A DNA stretch of 64,000 bases from Panagrolaimus kolymaensis (Eukaryota; Nematoda; Chromadorea; Rhabditida; Panagrolaimidae). Positions 11,066 to 22,546 of the stretch are shown here, one piece after another. The DNA lies in the NCBI GenBank assembly GCA_028622995.1, contig JAJQJQ010000013.1, positions 806,001 to 870,000 on the forward strand. The letters are read 5' to 3'. A program made the translations under genes and the position numbers. The number at the start of each line of letters is the position of its first letter. Within the stretch, counting starts at the first letter, position 1. The notes beneath the pieces were generated by a model, which did not search any database, had not been told where the DNA came from, and was given only the letters and a program-made list of their open reading frames with translations.

Positions 11066-14000
11066 TTTTTAAACAGTTATTAACAATTGTTTTTTCGTTG
11101 AAAAGCCAATTAATTTAAAAAAGAAAGAATCTTCAAATGGATAAATGAGAGAATTCAAAATCTAAGAACTTGAAATTAATGAATGTCCAGCCAGAGCAGT
11201 GTTAAAAACATTAAATTGATTTTTTCACCGCCGCGCATTTTGCCAGGGTTTAATTTTAAAGTTTGATATTTGAATAATAAAGATATTAAAAGAAAACACT
11301 TCTGCTACAACTTGCTAACAAAGTTTTAAAAAAAAAGAAGACATCATTGTGGATTGTTTTTATATTTTAGCTCCGTTTTTTTGGTATCGGCAATTTCATT
11401 TTACGAAAAAAATGTTTTATGAAAAGAAAAATATATTAGAAATTAAATCCAATTCGACTCGAAAAAATTCAAGCAGTGTCTTATAAAAATTACTAATAGG
11501 CTTTTTCCAAATAACCAACAACTGCGTTTTCAAATGTTTATTTATTTATTTTTTGAATACTCAAGGGAGTAGTTTCAGACTCTTTTCTAAAGGATATTTT
11601 TTGTTGTTGTCAAAAATGGAACTCCATAAAAGAAAAGAAAAAAATGCTTTCATCCATGTTTTAGTTATGACTTAAAATTTAGAATAAAAGCTTTATTTTT
11701 AAATATTTATGTACTTTTAAAATTTTGCGTAACAAACAAACAAAATGTAAAAACAGTTAATTTTTACTTTTTTTTCTTTCTTTAAAAAAAAAAGAATTGC
11801 GTCGTTTTACTAGTTTCGTTTTTGAAATTTTATATTATTTCCTATTACTCCATTTAGATAAATTTTAAAATCCTTTGATAACTTTATTTTGCGGAAGTTG
11901 AATGAAAGAATACCATATTTTTTATCCACGATAAAAATTCGTATACATTTTTAAAATCTAATCCCTTTAGTTTTTTGTTTTGTTTTTTGTTTCTTTAACT
12001 AATTTTAGATGTGTGTTTTTTTTTATTTTTCTGTTTTGTTTCCAGAAATCCTATCACTTTTTTTCGTTAAACATAAAACAGCTGTTTTATTTTTTTAAGC
12101 TCCCTGATTAAGGGATGTATGTGTTTTTTTCTGACCGCAAAAAGAATTTATTGCTTTCAACATATTTTTTGCCCTCAAACATTTTTTTAGTTTGGTGGCT
12201 TATATTTATTTTTTTTATTGTTGATGCCAAAACTTTTTGACAAGTGAACTTCAACTAAAAGCAATGCACAAAAGCAAGGCATAATTCATCATAAAAAAAT
12301 GACTTTGACGAAAGATTTTTAGTTTTTTTTCGGTTGCATAGAATTTCTTTGAAAGCAAAAAAACAGAAAAGAAAAAAACGGCTGCTATTTGTGACATTTT
12401 TATCTCAAGTAATTGGAGAAGAAAATGAATGGAATTGAATGTTGTGGGTCTTCTCCCGATTGAAAAAAAATTCGAAAAAAAAATCTAGAATTTTGAAACG
12501 ACGCTGATTTTTCCAAAGCCGCCTTCATTTCGTCGTTCCAATATCAAAGTAAAAAAGTAAGCGATCACAGCTGCTGGTAGAACAGCAACTTAAAAAAACA
12601 TCTTAAACTAAAAATAAAACAAAAGTTTCTTTGAGTTCAGAATTCATAAAAAAAAAGCTTTAAAAAAATAGTTAAAGATTTTCCCAAACACAAAAAAAGC
12701 TCAAAGGATCATAAAAAAATTTCTCTTTCAAAAAAAATGCAATATAAATCTCTGAGGTTGGGTTTAAAAGCAAGCATGAAAATGAATGAATGCCTTTCAA
12801 CAAAAAAACTTTTCTGTCATGAGAGGAGCATGGAAAAAATAAAGTTAAAGGAAAAAAGAAAGAAAGATAGATTAGGGTGATTTTTCACACTTGAACATTA
12901 TTTAAGCTTGCTAGAGGGAGAGAAAAGAAAGCTAAAACAAAAGGTCTTTTTGTTTTGTGTTTTATGTTTTTTCGTTATTTTTTACCACTTTCATGAAAGT
13001 GTGGTTATCATTCATTCCAATGAACGTTTGTTTGCATGAAAAATGCCATGGAATAACGAACCTCTGGCAGCTGATATAAATAAAGTTTGTTATTTTCCAT
13101 CATTTTAATGCTTTTGTCGACGTCTTTTGATTGGTATTTAAAAAAAATAAGAACTTGTGTTCGTTGTTCGTTCATCTTTTATTATTTTTGATGTGGAGTT
13201 TTGATTTAATGGAAGAAAAGTAAATGAGATTTATTTTTATTTTGAAAAATTATGAAGTTTAGGAATAGTTTTAAATAAGTAATAGCAGACGAAATTTTTG
13301 TAAGCTAGATTAAAAAAATTTATTGAGCCCCATTGTCACCAGAAGAAATCTAACCGTCAAAAATTACACATCGCTTTTTAAATATTTTTTACTTAAAAAA
13401 AATATTTTTCCTATTTATTTTAGCTTAAAATCTTTATTTTATTTTTAAATTTATAAACTTGTCACAAATTAAATGAGTGGGGTTCATCTTCTCTCTTTTT
13501 GTTACTAACATTTATTTTTTGAAATATGATATGTTTAATCCGCAAAACTTTTGCTAAGCTTTTAAAATTAGACTTTCTTTGATAAAAAAATTATCCAAGA
13601 AAATTGACTTCAAAAAAGAAGAAACTTTTACTCATGATTTCGTTTTTTAAATTTCTTTGACACTCCTTCTCAGTTTTTAAAACTTACAAAATTTTCTATT
13701 TTTATTTGTCACTGTCGATGCAAAATCAGCTAAAAAAATTTTTTTATGTTAGTAATAAATATGCCAAATTTTGCCGAGAATCAAAAGAATGCATTGGATC
13801 GTTTTTGCAATTTGAAACCTTTTTTTTGGTTGTTACTTTTTTTATCTCTTTCATCAAAGCCAATCCAATCCACATTTCATATCGAAAATCAAATAATAAT
13901 AATAATTTTTATTAGTTCAAAAAGATACAAATCTTTCTTTTTTTCTTTCAAGTTACTATTGCTTATTCATTCATTTAATATGTCAGATATACATACATGA

Positions 14001-15416
14001 CGCCAGCGTGTGTATTCGGGGTCAAATAAGTTTATTTAAGCTTTGAATAAAAAAAGCAAGGCTTTGGTTTTATAAAAAAGTCTGAAGGATTTTGGATGGA
14101 TTAAAAACGCATGTTTCCCTACTTTTTTATTTGATATTTGCGTGTTTTTAATGTTTCTTTACAAAATTTCTAAAGTTTATATTTTTTTATTGAGATAAAT
14201 TGCTTGACTTTTTTGTTGTTGCTGCTATCTGACAAATATTAAAAAAATGTCAAAAAATTTTTTAAAAAGTTTTTGATAGATATTTTTTGATTTTTTCTTT
14301 CAACTAAAATAAAAGAAGTTAAAAACCAATTGTTTGCTGCCACCATATTTTTTTTTACATAAACAATCTTTTTTTCCCTTTTCTTCCTCGAGCAAAAGTG
14401 CCATAAAAAATGTTTGTCGTCGTCGTTGTCTCATTGGCATAAATTTGAAACAAGCAAATTTGTCTTTCAGTGTTTTTATTGTGGTTTTTTGAGAAATTTT
14501 TATAATGACTTCCTTCCTGTTTCTGCCTTTTATGCAGAAGTCAAAAAATACATAGATATTATTGGTCGGTATTTAAAGCAGCTAAAAGTTAGTCATGATT
14601 TTCGAAATATTGGGCCACAAAGTTGCAAATAAAAGAGTTATCTACCTTTCTATTTAAGTGTGGATTCAGAAAAAATTTTTTGGCTTCATCAAGAAAATAA
14701 AAATTCCTTTCTTCCGTTTTTTATTTCATAATAACAAAGAAGAAAAATTTAATGGCTTCCTTTCATTTTTTTTAGAAACATGTAGTTGAGAGTAAAAGTT
14801 AGTCATGATTTTGATGAAACATTTAATTCTAATGTTGCAACAAAAAAAATTCGTAGTTAAAGTAGCAATTAACTATTGCTTCAGAAACCTCAGTATTTTT
14901 TTTATTTGGAGCTCAATGAGATAATGCAACAAGAATCCTTTCTTATTTAATATTTTCGTTTTGAATCAAAGAGGTGTGAGGTTAATTTGATTGGTTTTTT
15001 GCATTTTTTACCATTTTATAAGATTTAAAATTTTCCAATGTTTTTGTTCCAAATAATATTTGTTTTATTTTATTCCTTTTTTTTATTACCACACTTTCAC
15101 TATGACCTCAAAGATATGCCACGATTTAATATGAAAAATGTTTCATCCAAAGCAAGCCTTTTTTGATATTGGGGTTTTATGCCTTTTTTATTATTTATAG
15201 CCAAAAATAAGACAAAAAAATATTTCTCGCTTTTTTCTCTCTCTAGTTTGTTGGTTTTTTTCTTCCAAGCAATTTTTGCCGTTTTTTTGACCCCATTTTT
15301 TTGACTTTGCGTGTTTATTTATTTATTTTTTCCTTCAAAGCTATCTTCCAAACTTTTGCCATATAAAAAAAGTGATTCCAATAATTTTATTTTTATTTTC
15401 AGAAGGCATGTAAAAA
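11066..15416. other. 4.3-kb gene-poor stretch
   Basis: I read both strands and found no supportable exon, tRNA or repeat. Open frames are short, T- or A-rich and without splice partners. It lies upstream of both flanking genes, which are divergently transcribed (F-box-like leftward, CPG4-like rightward), so it probably contains both promoters. A few homopurine/homopyrimidine runs are present. Confidence 0.4.
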
Positions 15417-18400
15417 ATGCATTTATCGAAGAATACAAATTTAACGATTTTTTCAACGAAACTTTTTTTAATAATAATATTTTTAATTTTCTCAACTTTT
15501 CCTTGTGAAACTTCAGCATCTTGTGCTCAACGATGTAGTCGATTGCTTGATCGATCGCTAAAACAAATAAATTTTTCGGTTAAAAAAGTTGAAAATTTAT
15601 TTATTTCAACAAATTTGATGACAGATTTCGGTAAAATTTGTTGGAAATTTTATGATTTTGCTGATTGTGAAAAACAATGTGAAAAGAAGGATTTTCAAAA
15701 TTCTGATATTTCTGCCCGCGAAGAACAAATAAAAAAGTTGGTTCTTAAACGATGTAAATTTATGGATAAAGGTTAGTGATTTTTGAAAGTTGTGGTGGGA
15801 GAATTCAATAAGAAAAAAGAATGATATTTTTTTTAGAATACAGCCATGATATAAAATGCATTCATAAATATCATTCATTTATGGAAATTCGATGTTCATC
15901 ATATTTGAATGAAGCGGTGAAACTTCGAAAAAATATTAAAGAAAATAAAAAAGCTAAAATTCAAGAAACTTGTCGGTGAGTTTGAGTTTATTTTAGCTTC
16001 CCCAAAGTCACACAAATATCTAAATAAATTCCCTCAAAAACTTTATTATTTCAATAAGTTTTGACATGAAAATTAGAAATTCTTATAATCTTTAAGATTT
16101 TTGGCTGAATTTTTTTTTAAAATTAAAAAATGTTAATTTTTAAGTTTCCTCCACTATCACAACACTTGCTTATCCAACACCGTATTTTTTTATTGTCCAA
16201 CAGCAAAGAAATTTTTTAATCGTTTTACTCTTCGTGATTATTTCTTATCCTTTATTATTCCCGATGATGATCAAGCATTTTCGGATGAATTTTTGGATTA
16301 TTGTCAAATATTTGATTTTCATAAAATTGCTAAAGATGTTTATGATACAACAAGTTCAATAAAATCAGAAGAATATGATATTAGTGGAGAAAATCGACAA
16401 AATCAAAGAAGAACCACCACCACTACCACAGCTATTCCAGTTGTGAAATTACTTGATGATAGTAGCAGCAGCAGTGGTGGGGATGAAAAAGATAAAGATA
16501 CCATTGGTAAAAAAAAATTTTTTTAAGTTTTATTGGGACCAAAAATGAATAAATGTTTTTTAGATGAAAAAGGAAAGAAAGTTTTTTCTTCTCAAGAAGA
16601 TTTAAAAGAAAACCCACCAGAATTTTTTTATTCTTCAGCTCGATATGAAACAACCACATATCAATCGATTAAAGATAAAAGTAACAAAAGGTTAGTTTGC
16701 GTTTTTTAAACTATTTTTTGTGTCTCTTTGAAAACCCAAAAGTTCTCTTTTAAATAAATGTTATTTGAGAAAAAAATTTAAAAAAGCTTGGGCCTCTCGA
16801 GATCCCCAGGAGATCTCCCATCACTTTTCCAGTAAAAGAAATACAAAAAAGAAAAAAAATCTTATGCAAAAAAAGAAATGCATTTTGTAAATCCAATTTT
16901 TCCCTTTTTTTTAGTTATTCCAAATCAAACCCAACATCATCAGATGATGATTGGTCACCAAAACCAGTGAACATTGATTTTGTTTCAAATCCAGTTTTTG
17001 ATGAACCAAAACCAACTGATTCATCTTCAATGTATACAATAAATCCAAATCAATTATTATCAACAATTTTTCGAATTCCTAATGTCTTTCCCACTGTTGA
17101 AATCACGCCTGATCCACTCACTCAAACAGCCAGTTTGGAATTTGGAACAAGTGTGGAATTACTTCCATCCAAAAATAATGATGATGAATATTACGATGAT
17201 AATGAAACAACATGGATTACAAAAAATGCAATTAGTCCTAAAAATGTAACTCAAAACCCTCAACAACAAAATAATAAAATTACAAAGGAACCAGCGAAAA
17301 AAATGAAGGCACTTGAAACAAATAAAACCAAACCAAAAGCGATGGAAGAAACAACGACGCTAAAATCTGTTGTAACTACAACAACAACTGCAGCGGATAA
17401 ATCATTGAAGCCATTGAAAAGTGTTAAAGGAAGTGGCGAAAAAATTGCTGAAATACTTGGTGAAAAAAGTTATGGTAAGCCAAAAAAAATTTTTGATCCT
17501 AAAAATTAGAGCTTTACACGAGACCCAATTTATTGGTTTTTCGGGGCCTTGAATATTTCAGAAATAAAAAAACGATTTTATCCTAAAATAATTTCAAAAA
17601 ATTTAGTGAGAAAAAAAAATAGTGAAGCGGCAAATTTTTTGAGTCTCTTTTTTTTATTAATTCTAAGTATTTATTTAGACTCCTCAAATTCATCTTCTTC
17701 CTCCTCCTCCTCCTCTGAACATCTCATTGTTTATACTGCTGCAAATTCAAAAGAAACATCATCTTCTTCAGAAGCCAAAGATATTCAAATTAATTTAGTT
17801 AATGATCCTTCAAAGAAATTAGAAAGTCCAAAAATTAATTTTGTTTTAAAGCCAGCTGTAAATCCAAATTCATCAGAAATTAATTCAAATTTGGGTAAAA
17901 ACGTTAAATTACTTCCATCTCAAGATTCTTCTTCATCCATCGACGACGATAGCGATGAAACAGCAGCAACAAGCATCGAATTACTTCCATCATCGCCAAA
18001 AGAAATTCGTTTACCATCATTTTTAATGACAAAACCAATAAATCAATCCAAAGATATTTCTTCTTCACCGGTATTAGTGGATTTTAAAAAACAACCACCG
18101 CCGCCACAAATTCCAAGTGTAACAACTTTGAAACCACAAAAAAGTTTAAATTCAACAGAAAATTTAAATTTTGGTAAAAGTGTGGCTTTGCTTCCTCCTC
18201 CAAAAGATTCATTCACCGATGATAGTGCTGAAGCGAGTTTGGAATTGATTCCATCAAAAGAATTTATAGAATTAAAAGTTCCAGAAAATTCAAAAGAGTC
18301 AACAAATCAAGATACAAAAATTAGTTCGACAGCCCAACCAAAATTAAATTCGGGTACAACAGTTGTTATTCCAATTGGTGAACGACGACGACAAAAGCCT

Positions 18401-19750
18401 CAAATACCATTTCATCGAAAATTTTCTTCCAAAGAAAACGCTAAACCTTATTTGAGTGGAACTAAAATTCATGTAATTCCTATTCGTCAATATAGCAAAG
18501 AAGATGAAATGGAAGAAGGAGGTAATTTTATTTTTTTGTTTTGATTTCGTCTTCAAATTAAGGGTTGCTGCTATCGTGAATTTTTGGAAGCTTTTGGTAT
18601 TTATTTTCTAAATTTTGCCGAAATTTAAGTATAAAGTTTTTTTTTGGTTGGAGCTTTTCCCAAAACAAAAAGAGGTTGCTTCTTTTTCAAAAAAGTGTAT
18701 TTTTCTTTTTTGCATTTGGACGCACACACACGGCTGGCTGCATTTGAGTCTGTTGTTCTTCAAGGACAAACTTTTTGTTCCAAAGGCAAGCAACCAAAAG
18801 CTGTGTTTGTCTTCAGTATGTCAATACTAAAACTTTTTCTTTAATTTTCACATCCTCGGTAGTATAGTGGTAAGTATCCGCGCCTGTCACGTGCGAGACC
18901 CGGGTTCAATTCCCGGCCGGGGAGAATATTTTTTCTATTTTTTTTATCATAAATTTTAAACCATTTTGATGCAGTAATTATTTTTTTAGGCCGCAAAATT
19001 ATCACAAACAGCGGAGAAACTAGTGAAGGTTTAAATTCAGAAGAAAAACGAAATGATTTAGTGAAAACTCATGGTTGGTTATACATACATTTATTATAAA
19101 CAAAAAAAATTAACCCAACCAAAACTAACACATTAATTAATTAATTAACAAAATAGAAAACGGGTGAAATCTTTTTTCTTAAATAATAAATCTCGTAAGT
19201 CCAATTAAAGATTTAAAAAATTTTTTTTGTGATTTTCAAAAACTATCAATTTTTATGTTTCATTTTTTCTTTTAAAAAAATGTGTTTTTTTAACTATCCT
19301 TTTTTTGTTGTCAAATTTTCATTACTGTCCTTTACCTAAATTTTTCTTATAACTTTTACATTTCTGCAATTTTTTCTATTTACATTAAAGCAAGCCTTTT
19401 TCATTTCAGAGGACCAAACTAATCCCATTTTACCTCATCATAATTCACCAAATTTTATCCCTCCAAACTCAGATTCTGACTCCGATGAAGCCAATTTTCC
19501 AAAAACCAACAAAAACGACGATGCCGCCGCTGCTGCTGAAAACGAAAAAGACATTGATAAAATCAATAATGAAATAATTGAAGATGAAGAAACGATTGAA
19601 CTTTTTAATTTTTCTTCATCCCTTAAATGGATTATTATCGGGTATTTTCTTCTTTTTATTACGGCTTTAGGTGTAATTGTTTATCTTTTAATTTCAATTA
19701 TAACTAAAAAATGTAAGCAACGCCGAAAAAAGTATTATGTTTCTGAATAA
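15417..19750 (+). CDS. CPG4-like secreted/type I membrane protein with Ser-rich ectodomain
   Basis: Exons: 15417–15771, 15837–15975, ~16204–16506, 16564–16690, 16915–17474, 17679–18521, 18990–19073 and 19410–19750. A signal peptide (LFLIIIFLIFSTFP) precedes a cysteine-patterned region (SCAQRCSRLL, KICWKFYDFADCEKQC, VLKRCKFMD, IKCIHKYHSFMEIRC, IQETCR, FLDYCQIFDF). This resembles the chondroitin proteoglycan 4 domain. A very long Ser/Thr/Pro-rich, probably extracellular region follows, with three copies of a degenerate motif (LEFGTSVELLPS, SNLGKNVKLLPS, LNFGKSVALLPP). Near the end is one transmembrane helix (WIIIGYFLLFITALGVIVYLL) and a short basic tail (KKCKQRRKKYYVSE). All junctions are in phase except exon 2 to exon 3, where I could not find an acceptor that keeps the frame. 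The start has a likely trans-splice acceptor (ttttcag) just upstream. Confidence 0.65.
18853..18924 (+). tRNA. tRNA-Asp (GTC)
   Basis: The 72-base cloverleaf is complete. The acceptor stem TCCTCGG pairs with CCGGGGA, the D-arm is TAGTATAGTGGTAAGTA (A box), the anticodon loop is CCTGTCACG with anticodon GTC, and the T-arm is CCGGGTTCAATTCCCGG (B box). It lies inside the sixth intron (18522–18989) of the CPG4-like gene on the same strand, and it is the most GC-rich patch in that intron. A pol III terminator-like T run follows within a few bases. Confidence 0.95.
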
Positions 19751-20437
19751 TCTTTTTTACTATTAATCTGTGTGTATGTATGTATAAATAAATACATTTA
19801 ATAAAATTTATTTTGCAAAAAAAGTTAAAATAGACAATTTTGATTAATTAAAAAAATTAGGATTTAACATAATTTTTTCTTTTATAAAAATTGAAAAAGA
19901 AAATACAGAAAAACAAAAGGTTGGTTGAAAAAATGTTGGCAGTAATAATAAAAGGTGACAAGAATCTTGACAAAGCTGCTTTGAGCAAAAAAAAGTTTAA
20001 AAAATTTGTGACAATGGAGAATTTTTTTTATTTAGAGACAAAAAGAAAGGTTTTTAAAGAAGTAACTCAAAATAATAAGGAAGCCATAAAGATAGGTTAA
20101 AGAAAATTTGCAACTTTAATTTTAAAAAACTGATGGGCAAAAAAATTTTGATTCTGCAGAAATGAAAAAATAAAGCTTTTTTCTTTCAAAAAAAAAAATA
20201 GAGTTAAAATTATTGGCTCAAATTTCATTTTTCAAAGAAGAATCTAAAAATAATTAGAAGGATCAATTTTCAAAAAAATTCAAAACTGCTTCCTTTTATT
20301 TTGTTTAAACCGCCTCTTTAAATTCCTCAAATTAGCCACTTATAAAAAAAAATAAACTTCCGAAACTAAAAAAACTTAGTGGACAAAATCAAGAATAAAA
20401 AACTCGAAAAAACCAAAGACAAAACAAAATGAAAAAA
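19751..20437. other. Non-coding stretch between convergent genes
   Basis: This is the 3' region shared by the CPG4-like gene (rightward) and the LIM gene (leftward). AATAAA-type polyadenylation signals occur near 19786–19805. I see no exon or repeat. Confidence 0.4.
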
Positions 20438-22546
20438 TCAAATAAGTTTTTCGAGGACTCGTTGATTTTCATCAGGGGAATAAACCAAGCCATTATAAAG
20501 TTTATAAAAGCATTCATGACAATAGGGACGTCGCTCATGCTCCCGGAAAGTTCCACGCAAATTTAAAGCCTTTTGACAATAACAACACATAAAATGATAT
20601 GGATGGAATTTTTGTGCTCTTTCTGCATTTGGAGCCAATGCAGTCAATGTTGGGCCATCAATTTCTTCACTGCAATAAGCGCAAATTGGTGGAGCCCCGG
20701 GTGGAGGAGAACCTTCAATTTGGAGGGTTCGTCGAGGAGTGTTTGATCGGGCACGACGTTTGAGACTTGAAGTTTGGGATTCAGAAATATCCACTCCATA
20801 ATCACGTTTAACTGATTCCACGGTGAAATTGTCTTCAGGGGCTGTAAAAATAAAAAGATTAAAAAGAATTTCAAAATATTTTGCTAATAAAAATGATTGA
20901 AAAAATTCAAAATGTTGAGATAATACTTGAAAAAAGTTTTTTGAAACAAAAATTATTTTTAAAAAAATCTTTAAAAATTATCCAAATAACTTTGAATTTC
21001 AAGAAAAAATACAGAAAAATAACGAAAAAGTAAAATTAAAACCTTTATTTAATTAATATTTTTTGAAGAGAAAATTAGGTTTATTAATAAACGAATAAAT
21101 TTTAAAGGTGCAAATTTTGATTAAATATTTTTTGAACTCTAAATTCAAAAAAAGATTCTTTGGCTTTTGTTTTATTTAATTTTTTACTCTAATTAAAAAT
21201 ATGTATTACTAACCTTGTTGTGGTGGAAGATCCTCTTTATGATAAAGGATATCATCATCGGGTGCTGGAGTTAAACGAAGACGATATTCAATTTCCTCAT
21301 GATGAATATTTTTTCCAGGCTTTTTACGTTTTAAACTTCCACGTCGAAGAACTTCAGCTGTGGCATTTACATCATATGCCAATGCAGCCATGGTATCTGT
21401 AACCACATCACTTCTTTGATGATCTTTGAGTTTTCCAAGTTCTTTTTTCATATCATCCGTTGAAACAGATTTTAATCGAAGATTTAACCAATCTTCTGAA
21501 GGTTCAACACTTATTCGTCCATTCACTTCCATTTCCGTTTGAAATGTTCGTCGCTCAATTTGCATTTCACGTTGTCTACGACGAATAAGATCCGTGGTTT
21601 TATTGACATCTTCAACCAAAGCATTTAGGGTGTCATTAACAACTTCGCCATGTGAAGCTCCACTAAATTGAGAAGCTCGGGATTCAGAGCGGCGATCAAA
21701 TACTGTCGCCATCCTAGAAAAAAATTATAGCGATTTGAGATGTAAAAAAGAGAGGCAATAAAGGTGGAAGAAGAAAAGCTCGGAAAAGTAAAAAAAATAA
21801 ATGTGGTTGAGAAGAAGCGAAAAAATAAAAGAAAAAAAGCTTAGAAAAGTAAGAAAAAAATCTAAGTAGCGAAGAAGTAAAATTTTTTGAATAAAAAGTT
21901 TCAAACCATTAATTTTAAAAAAAATTATTTAAACGTAAACACAAAAAACTTAACAGAAAGAAAAGGTCTTTTAGTAAGCAACAAATCCGGCATAATTTTT
22001 GTAAGCAAATGCCATATTCCGGGATGGCCAATAAAGAAACGACCAATAAATAAATATTGAATAAACAAAACAAAAAAGTCGGGCAATAAAAAAGCTTTTT
22101 TTGGATGGATTATATCCGCCTTATTTTTTATGATCCGTAAAGAATATTTTTTGGTTCAATAAAACAAAAACATTTTTTTTCATAAAAAAACGTTAGTCGT
22201 TATTTAAAAAAAATCAATATAAAGCAAAAAAGCATTGTTGTTAAATAAATTAAACACAAAAAACTCACTCAGTGTAAGCATAAGTTTCAACTTTTTTTCC
22301 ATAATGTATCATTTTTTCTTTTCTTTTTTCTTTGTTATTAATTCTGTTAAAAAACAAAAAAGTTAATATGTTAAAATAAGCGTTAAAAATGAAGCAACGA
22401 AAGTTAAAAAAATAAAAAAAATGAAACAGAAAATAGTTAGAAAAAAAGACTTTCAAAGAAAATCATTTAAAAAAAACTAACTCAAACCCAAATTTTTTGA
22501 ATTCATTAATAACAATTACTTCGATGTCAGCACTTAAAATTTCCAT
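20438..22546 (-). CDS. Paxillin-like protein with one C-terminal LIM domain; alternative first exons
   Basis: Common exons 21214–21713 and 20438–20841 encode most of the protein. Two alternative first exons, 22482–22546 (MEILSADIEVIVINEFKKFG) and 22269–22312 (MIHYGKKVETYAYT), each end in GA and splice in the same phase onto G-ATG at 21713, giving 322 or 315 residues. The protein could also start at the ATG in the common exon. Two internal repeats (NDTLNALVEDVNKTTDLI and TDTMAALAYDVNATAEVL) recall LD-type helices. The C-terminal LIM domain has its zinc ligands visible (CAYC, FHPYHFMCCYC, YCHECF) and most resembles the fourth LIM of paxillin. A cytoskeletal or adhesion scaffold role is inferred from the family. 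Confidence 0.75.
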
